The position numbers and the translations under genes were made by a program. Under the pieces are notes generated by a model. The model saw only the letters and a program-made list of their open reading frames with translations, was not told the DNA's origin and did not search any database. A stretch of DNA of 64,000 bases from Serripes groenlandicus. Lineage: Eukaryota; Mollusca; Bivalvia; Cardiida; Cardiidae. Within the stretch, counting starts at the first letter, position 1. Each line of letters opens with the position of its first letter. The stretch is from NCBI GenBank assembly GCA_031761405.1, contig JASEVX010000010.1, forward strand, positions 27,208,047-27,272,046, in the 5' to 3' direction. Positions 57,310-64,000 of this stretch are shown here, piece by piece.

Positions 57310-57562
57310 TTATGGTCAACCCTATTGAAGAGCCAGCCATTTCTGACTTAATAGACACCTTTGTTCCTGAACACATTTTTACTTCCCCAGTCCTAGCTTT
57401 TCACCAAGCATCAGACAGATTTTCGGAACCATTATTGAACTAGCTTACGGCTAACCAACAGGATATATCAGAACAGGTCCCACTGTTGCAAACTGGGATT
57501 CGAACCTTCGACCTTCCGCTTCCAACGCGGATGTCTTTACCACTAGGCTTTCGGAATAAAAC
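57310..57562 (-). mobile_element. SINE of a third family with tRNA-like head
   Basis: The minus strand starts ccgaaagcctagtggtaaag (A box), then acatccgcgttggaagcgga and the B box ggttcgaatcccag. The body continues 'ttgcaacagtgggacctgtt' to 'ggttgaccataagaaccaaa'. The head resembles a Pro/Gly-type tRNA but belongs to a longer repeat, so it is not called as a tRNA gene. Confidence 0.65.
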
Positions 57563-57619
57563 AGCCAATAGTTTTACATACATGTATTAAAGGTATCGTG
57601 GAGGGTTACCTTAATCCTT

Positions 57620-57756
57620 TTATGGGTATGCACTTTCTTGGGTTCCAGAAGTCGATGGAAGTGGGTCAATTTCACCTGGACCAGCAGGATTTTCTGTTTC
57701 ATCCTCAACAGCTGTTGTATGAACTGTATTCATTGGACCTCCGAGTGCCGTCACAT
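57620..57756 (-). CDS. Probable last coding exon of an unidentified host gene
   Basis: On the minus strand a T8 tract and CCAG (AG at 57757-57758) precede 2 nt plus 44 codons ending at TAA (57620-57622). The peptide begins VTALGGPMNTVHTTAVEDE and ends IDPLPSTSGTQESAYP. It is acidic, rich in Pro, Ser and Thr, and without a fold, as in a cytoplasmic or disordered C-terminal tail. The exon at 63167-63380 on the same strand ends with one base, so the join is in phase. I do not recognise the gene. Third-position variety and low repeat content argue for genuine coding sequence. Confidence 0.6.
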
Positions 57757-57762
57757 CTGGAA

Positions 57763-58465
57763 AAAAAACACTTAATTATTATTCAGACCAAATCATATCT
57801 AAGTCTACCATAGCAACCATATATATAAATTGAGTACCATGCTCACATGCTTGCCAAAATGATGTAATCCTTATGTAACACTAATAACAGACGATCTTTG
57901 TTGACTAATAACGAAAATATTATGACCATCACTAATTTGTTATGAAATTTTGCTACTTCATATGATTGGCTTAAATGATCAGTGTTAAACTGTATATCAT
58001 CTTCATCAGAGTAATGATAGAACATTTTTGATAAGTGATGTCGTGTAGCCTTAGAAGGGATGTTGCTGTGTATTATAATTATGATTCCCTTAGCCAAAAC
58101 AGTGTTAGAGTAGATGTAAAGCTAGAAAACCTGTGAAATGTTATTTGACTTAATTACATGTGCTAAATAGTGTTAAGCAATGCAAACACTTTGGAAATAT
58201 TGGCATGTATCATTCAATTGGATGAAATTCTTCCATGATACTATTTTGGTCTGTGTGGCTACTTGGTGAACAGGAAACATCCTGATCAAACTGTGCAAAG
58301 GTGCGGGCTCCTCTGAATCTTTTCTTGTTGCGGATAACCTAAGGTCTTTTTTATTTAATGACGTGGCTCAAATTTATGAGAATTATGTGACCTAGTCTTA
58401 GATGGGTAATATTTGATGGTTATTGATAACTGTCTTGATAACATCTTCATAGTATCTGTCTAAGT
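57763..58465. other. Putative intron sequence; nothing seen
   Basis: Lies between the two probable minus-strand exons. The 84-codon ORF at 57843-58097 (minus) has no splice borders or recognisable domain. Confidence 0.4.
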
Positions 58466-59831
58466 AACACAAGAGGTTCATGATGGCTCTGGAGTTATGT
58501 TCTCTGATTTGTCATGCCAACCACTAAGACTCGTCAGGAGAGCTCAATTGCCACAGTGTGAAATACCCACGTCCTCTGTTGTCTGTCTTTTGTCCAGTTA
58601 ATATGACTTAGAATGTGACCAAAGAAATGTGTGTGTTTCAATTAGTATTTGATAAGAAGATTTCTAAGTGCGCTTTATATTTCTTTGTAAAACAGGTGAC
58701 GGCAAGGTGGTGCCAACTTTGAACCAAGGAGTCATCGTTTGAACAATCTTGGTAGAGGACAACTAGACAATGCTACACATCAACTATATAAGCAGTACAC
58801 CTTTCGGTTTCAGACTAGAAGATTTTCAAAAAAAATCCTTATACATCTTTTTGTAAAACAGGTGATCCTGGGGCGGGTCCGATTTAGACCCCAGAAGCAT
58901 AATAAAAACAATCTGTGTAGAGGACCACTAGAAATTGCTACACACCAAATATCTAAGGTCTAGGCCTTTTGGTTGTATACAAGAAGATTTTCAAAAAGAA
59001 AAAAAGCTTTCGGTTGACATGGCAACCAGAGTTATGCATGGAATTAATTTCTTTGGACTAATTTGAAAGAGGATCACCCAAGGATCATTCTTACGAAGTT
59101 AAGTCAAAGTGTTTCCCTTTATATCCTTATGTAAACCAGGTGACCCCCGGGGCGGCGCCACTTTTGACACCAGATACATCATTTAAACAATTTTGGTGGA
59201 GGATGAAAAGACAAAGTTACACACCAAATATCTTAGTTGTAAGTTTGCCCCTATACATCTCTTTGTAAAACAGGTGATACCTGGGCCCGGGCCTATTTTA
59301 ACCCCTGGAGCATAATTGGAACACTCTTTGTAGAGGCCCACTAGACAATGCTACACACCAAATATCTTAGGCTTATGCCTTTTGTTGGTTGCAGACAAGA
59401 CGATTTTCAAACAAAACAGCGTAACATGGCAACCATAGTTCTGCATGGAATTAATTTATTTGGACAAATTTAAAAGAGGATCACCTAAGAATCATTCCTA
59501 CCAAGTTAAGTTTGTCTCTATGTATCTCTATGTAAAACAGCTGACCCCCGGGGCAGAGCCAATTTTAACACTAGGGGCATCATTTTAACAATATGTTTGA
59601 AGGACCACTAGACAATGCTACATACCAAATATATTAGCTCTAGGCCTTTTGGTTTTTGACAAGAAGTTCAGTATGGAATTAATCTTTTTGACCAGATTTG
59701 ACCCAAGGATCATTCCTACCAAGTTGAGTAAAATTCCATACAGTGGTTTAGGAGGAAATGTTGTTTTAAGAAAGTGTAACGACGGACAGAAAGCGATCAC
59801 TTGTGATCCTTGTGCAGAGGTGAGCTAAAAG
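58466..59831 (+). repeat. 'gtgagct' repeat, subtype with 'ggtgacccccggggc' units
   Basis: 5' aacacaagaggttcatgatg. Four or five units of about 230 bp carry 'gtaaaacaggtgatcctggg', 'gcataattggaacactcttt' and 'agaggaccactagacaatgc'. 3' 'gcgatcacttgtgatccttg' and 'gcagaggtgagctaaaag'. It is the same subtype as the inverted copy at 25069-25866. Confidence 0.78.
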
Positions 59832-59947
59832 AAAAAGAGTGGAAGCTGAAGAACATCTACTTCACGTAGGGAATAGTTCAGAAGAAAAGCCAGTACAAAC
59901 AGGAGTTGAGATCACTTGTTACTGCCCATGTCAAAAAGAACAAATGG

Positions 59948-59968
59948 GCAGTAAGTAAGTAAGTAAGT
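59948..59968. repeat. (GTAA)n microsatellite
   Basis: gtaagtaagtaagtaagtg; short and simple. Confidence 0.85.
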
Positions 59969-60004
59969 GTTGGGCTAGTCATGCATGCTTTTGGTTTGTT
60001 AATA

Positions 60005-60372
60005 AACCAGAGGACCAAGATGATCCTAAATAGCTCACATGATTCAATAAAAATCACAGTTATCAATGTACTTTTGACATGCGTTCAAGCAACAACAAAA
60101 AAAGTAATAATAATTTTCGGACCTGTACCTTTGGATAAAAAGATTTTTTAAAGTTTTGGCATTTTCCCCCCTTTTCCGATTCCGCAGCAACCAAAGTTCT
60201 GCATTGAATTAAATAATATGAACAACCTTGAAACAAAACCACCTAATGAACATTCCCGTGAAATTATTTTGAAACTGGTCCATTGGTTTATGAGGAGTAG
60301 TTGTTTGTGTGAAAATGTGAACAGACAGACGACGAAGACTGACGACGGTTAGTGAGCGATTACGAAAGATAA
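60005..60372 (+). repeat. 'gtgagct' repeat, truncated 3' end
   Basis: 5' accagaggaccaagatgatc, then ctaaatagctcacatgattc. Body 'aaccaaagttctgcattgaa'. 3' cagacagacgacgaagactg, then 'cggttagtgagcgattac', without the closing hairpin. Confidence 0.65.
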
Positions 60373-60486
60373 CCTTAATCACTTTCCTTAAACTTAAACT
60401 TGTAATTAATCTTAGATTAAATGAAAAGAAGATACCAAGATGAATACATCCTATAATTCTTTAACAAGAGGATATAAAACGCTCAC

Positions 60487-61060
60487 TTGATTATTAGTCG
60501 CCGGGCAGAAGCCCGCGACTTCTATTTTTAATATGTTTTCGGAAATGACATGGGAGAGGGGATTATTATTAGAAAGAAACACATTTATATGTCTTGAACA
60601 TATTACAATTGTGTTTGTTTAAAAACACTAAGTAATGACACATCTAAAATGAAATAAATATTCCGATGTTTTAGGTATTTTCAGTTTCTTTATTTTGACT
60701 CGCATTTATGTTTTTTTGTTTTATTTACGAAGAAAAAAACAGTCCCTATTAGCTAGACTGAGATACTTTATTTTACACAATATACTACATGTAATCAAAA
60801 GGCGATAACTACAAACCTTAACGTCGCACAGTCTAATTTGTTTACATACGCGCACCTGCTTGCAGCAGACTGTTATGTGTAAATATCGAGATGAAAATGA
60901 CGTCGAATATTCTCCTTTTAATGGCAATTTTAACTTACTGAATGTTATGTTCATGTTCAAAGGGATGTCTTGATTTGTGAAGAAGGCATTTTATAATGTT
61001 TATCCATGTATATCTAAAATATGAATTGTTTCTAAGCTAAAACTGTTGATCGCGTGACTC
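60487..61060 (-). repeat. Dispersed repeat with GC-hairpin 3' end, copy 2
   Basis: Inverse of the 30985-31507 repeat. Its hairpin gtcgccgggcagaagcccgc lies at 60498-60520, preceded by 'ttag' (CTAA in sense). It carries about 100 bp absent from copy 1 around 60810-60890 ('ctgcttgcagcagactgtta'). The 79-codon ORF at 60721-60960 is not shared in frame. Confidence 0.6.
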
Positions 61061-61130
61061 TCGAATACCAACTGCGTAGATCAATCTCCTTTGCAGAGAG
61101 CCGCTCTTTACACTCACTTACAAATAGTAA

Positions 61131-62238
61131 ATCATAGGTGATTTAAAATGTTTATTTGGTTCGAAACAAAAGAAGAAAAGAACAAACCGAGATCAAACTG
61201 GTTTTAATAGAAAAATTACTTTGAACGAACACTCTCTGCCTATAAAGAGAGTTTCAAGAACGACACCTCTGTGAATAAGAAAGAATCGGGTCTTTCGTAC
61301 AAAATTATTTCGTCCTTGACACTTTTAAATGTGTCATTTAATTCCCTAAATGCATGTTGCTTCCGATCTGCATATTGTTATGCATCATTGACACAAGGGC
61401 GCTCATCATAATATCATTTTAAATCATGAGTAGTTTGTTATTGTCGTTATAAAATAAGGAAGGAAAGAATTAAAATAAATTAACATGTTGTAGGGCTCAG
61501 TTTATGTTCGAAATTAAGTTTAAATTATACAACAATTTCAATGAGATTTAACTGTTTAGTTGATATTATATTTCGAGGGTGGTCTAATTTATAAATATTG
61601 GACTACATTTTAACATTTGTTAAAGTATTATATAATTAGGATGCCAAGCTAATATCATTTTGAGAAAAAGAGAAAACTCATGTCTTCAGCGATTTAACCC
61701 TTATCTCATTGTTTTAAAAGTAGATTGCTGCAAAGGTGTCCACTGTTGACTTTAATAGAGGAAAGGTAAAATGACGTGCTATTGCATGCAAATCCTAAAT
61801 TGTCTGTTTTGTGGTTTTATTGAAAAACAATAAAATTCAAATATTCTGACAAACATCTTGAAAAGTGTATGTGGAATTCACAAATCTTATAAGTATTCCT
61901 TAATGAAAGCACTGTATACATACTAAGACTAATGATTGGCAAGATTACACATTTCCATTACTGTTAATGATCAATAATTAGTTGGTTGTGTGTATGGTCA
62001 ACCTACTTTGGAATGGAGATTGATCATAAACAATGAAAAGCTTCAATTATCATTCACTTCGTTGACAAAACAATGCAAGTTATGATACATTTTCACTTGA
62101 CCCCACCCCTGGTGTTCCAATATGCCCCTCAGTTGATAACTGTTTATTCAACTACTATAATGTTAGTGTTATGCATAACTGCAGTATGGATTTCCGGCGA
62201 CATTGATGCGTTGCATCAACTTTCTCTTGTATACAACT
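61131..62238 (+). repeat. ~1.1 kb dispersed repeat, copy 2
   Basis: Collinear with 22515-23777, lacking the internal 205 bp duplication. It carries a TTAA-MITE scrap at 61692-61740 ('tttaacccttatctcattgt' and 'gattgctgcaaaggtgtc') not seen in copy 1. Both copies end at 'caactttctcttgt'. Confidence 0.8.
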
Positions 62239-62244
62239 TAAATA

Positions 62245-62420
62245 GGTTTTAACATCCGCCGAAGACGCCCTTTAATACATATAGAAATATAATTTGAAAA
62301 TCTCTACAAATGAAAGTACAATTATTGAATAGAGTTGAAATTATTTTGGCAAAATTTGAAATCGTTCATTAGCAATTTCTCCTTTTACCTCAATACTTCC
62401 AAAACGTCAGTAGCTGTAGC
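62245..62420. mobile_element. TTAA-MITE, worn copy abutting the dispersed repeat
   Basis: 'tttaacatccgccgaagacg' at the left, 'gaatagagttgaaattattt' and 'attagcaatttctcctttta' in the arms. Ends not preserved. Confidence 0.5.
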
Positions 62421-62960
62421 CTTGGTTGCCATGTGTTTTAATGGATCGGAAAAATCTTTTATAAACACTTTTTCCAACCTAGCAATATGACTTAAATTAC
62501 TTCTGACTAAAGAATATTTCAGTCAAATTATCTTGTAATCAGACAAGCATATTCAGAGGAGCAGAACTTTGAAGATTAGTCATGTTTTTAAACAATCGAT
62601 ATCCCTTTCTGAACATGTTTGCATATCTTTAACTCTCCCAAAAATGTTCAAAGGACTGTTTTTTTTTTTTTTTTTAACTTGTTGTTATATATCCCCCTTT
62701 CTGGTACCCTTTGGCTGCCATGTTATTTAATCAATCAATGGGATATGAACAATATTTCTGGGGGACTACCCAAGGAGCATTGCTACACATTATCTTGAAA
62801 TCAGACATGTAGATTCAGAAAATATGAATATTTAAAGGAATCGAAGAGAGGACAGACTATCTTGGAATACTACCTATGACATTTCATCACAATTGACACA
62901 ATGGTTACAAAGAAGAAGTCGTTTGAAGCAAAAGCAAGTGGACGCACAACATAATATTTT
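62421..62960 (+). repeat. 'gtgagct'-class repeat, internal units only
   Basis: 'ccttggttgccatgtgtttt', 'aatcagacaagcatattcag' and, about 240 bp on, 'tttggctgccatgttattta' match units of 48262-49098. The 5' and 3' hairpin ends are lacking. A T18-class run lies at 62660-62677. Confidence 0.6.
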
Positions 62961-63166
62961 GTCATGACATAAACTCAATTAACTTTCATACAGTGGAGTT
63001 AAAATGAGCTATCCATATTTTCACAAGATGATGTGTGAGTAACAAAAAGAGATTACAATGCGACAACAAATTACATAGCACACACACAGCAAACGAACCA
63101 ATAACAACTATATTATGATTTGTAAAGTCATTCAGCTATGTTTTTCAATGTTATATTTAAACTTAC

Positions 63167-63380
63167 TGAAACTAAATTCTTCCAAACTCAACAATTCCGC
63201 TCCAGAATGTTCAGTGGCAACATCACCACCAGTGCTTCCAACGACATCCCCTTCGTTGATTGGTCCTTGTGAATTATCGAGTGTGGCCCTGATTTCACTG
63301 TTATCTGTATAAACATTCTCAGATTCATTCGTATTACTATTTAAAGGTGTTGCTGCCTCAACATTCACATTCCTTGGTCT
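63167..63380 (-). CDS. Probable internal exon of an unidentified host gene
   Basis: On the minus strand 'tttttcttatttaaatag' (AG at 63381-63382) precedes 214 nt open in phase 0, beginning RPRNVNVEAATPLNS and ending LLSLEEFSF plus one base. The donor GTAAGT follows at 63161-63166. The content is acidic and rich in Asn, Ser, Thr and Gly, with no Cys, so probably disordered; NVYTDN could be a Tyr-containing tail motif. With the exon at 57620-57756 the splice phase matches (1 + 2 nt), implying an intron of about 5.4 kb that holds several repeats. The upstream part of the gene lies beyond the window. Confidence 0.62.
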
Positions 63381-63382
63381 CT

Positions 63383-64000
63383 ATTTAAATAAGAAAAACA
63401 ATCAAATGTACAACGAATGTCCAAGGAGTTTATTGTATTCCCTATCCCCACAGACAACAATTCTTTTCAGTTTCGATTTGGTACAAAAGCACAACCAACG
63501 TGGTATATACGTAAGTATCAAATTCGAAGCTGTTATGACTGTGTCCTTTATAGGAACGTAATGTGATGAATCTGCTGCTAATATTTAATAAAGGCACCAT
63601 ACTGATCATCAAAAGTATTCTCTTATTTTCCGTAACGTTTATTATTTCAAAAAAATCAAACTAATCTTATGTGACTTTTTGATAATGTGTTACAGAAAAG
63701 CAGTCAGAGCGGCAGAATTACAACTTTTATGCATACATATGGTATGTATACATGCATCAGGTAATGCTTATCTAATATGTTAAACAACAGAAGAGTAAAA
63801 TGAAAAAAATAAACGTTTTGCCTAATAACTGAAGACCAACCGAGTAATGGTTTACAATATAATATAAACATGTAATCGACGAATACTCAGTTGATTATAA
63901 TAAAAAAAACTCTATCAAGAGCACCGCCTGCGGGTGCCAGACGTTCGTCTAATATTTTGGTTTATTTATTTTATATAAAAAATATTCACAATGACCGCAC
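63383..64000. other. Putative intron of the minus-strand gene; nothing else seen
   Basis: No further exon with both splice borders is recognised before the window edge. At 63925-63950 'gagcaccgcctgcgggtgcc' is a short GC-rich inverted repeat. Confidence 0.4.

Noticed and set aside
57489..57560. Functional tRNA gene on the minus strand
   Set aside because: Good A and B boxes, but the acceptor stem does not close and the sequence continues into a SINE body.

Overview
This is an AT-rich, repeat-dominated eukaryotic window with very little coding sequence. Three things point to a bivalve mollusc: tRNA-headed SINEs with a body reading 'ggtttaacgccg...tatcacggcg', repeats that begin near 'aacaagag...gatcgctcacc' and end 'ggtgagctaaaaa', and a decayed B-box/beta-propeller gene of the TRIM type that is expanded in bivalves. 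The species call is inference from remembered repeat types; no search was run. There is no bacterial-style operon or CRISPR array.

Layout. 0-2.2 kb holds decayed MITEs and simple repeats. 2.2-3.9 kb is a 1,659 bp fold-back element with long terminal inverted repeats (TIRs) and a 6 bp target-site duplication (TSD); it contains a SINE into which a second SINE has inserted. 5.9-8.5 kb (minus strand) holds a broken gene: a C76-like peptidase fragment, an acidic linker and a transposase-like region with 'YSDNC.AQNK' and 'GH.QNEGDSIH' motifs. 10.3-12.6 kb is a palindromic MITE split by a 2,076 bp TIR element with TTA target duplications. That element carries one intact 359-codon ORF of unknown function, the best candidate here for something undescribed. 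14.5-15.6 kb and 18.6-19.7 kb are tandem arrays (alternating long and short units; 18 copies of a 60 bp unit). 20.0 kb holds the 3' end of a LINE ORF2. 22.5 and 61.1 kb are two copies of a ~1.2 kb dispersed repeat. 25-29 kb and 48-60 kb are filled by the 'gtgagct' repeats, some nested. 33.4-35 kb is the broken B-box/beta-propeller gene. 36 kb is an inverted 220 bp repeat. 38.4-39.2 kb has a possible two-exon fragment. 46.2 kb is a 36 bp array encoding 12-residue repeats. 57.6 and 63.2 kb hold two probable exons of one minus-strand host gene with matching splice phase, apparently entering from beyond the right edge.

A palindromic MITE family with CCCTTTCCCACATA ends and TTAA at its borders (piggyBac-like) recurs through the whole window, with at least a dozen recognisable copies. 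A second palindromic family (GAGCCGTCCC...GGAACGGCTC) has four copies. The window therefore reads as intergenic or intronic DNA with layered transposon insertions, one intact element-borne ORF and a few host exons.
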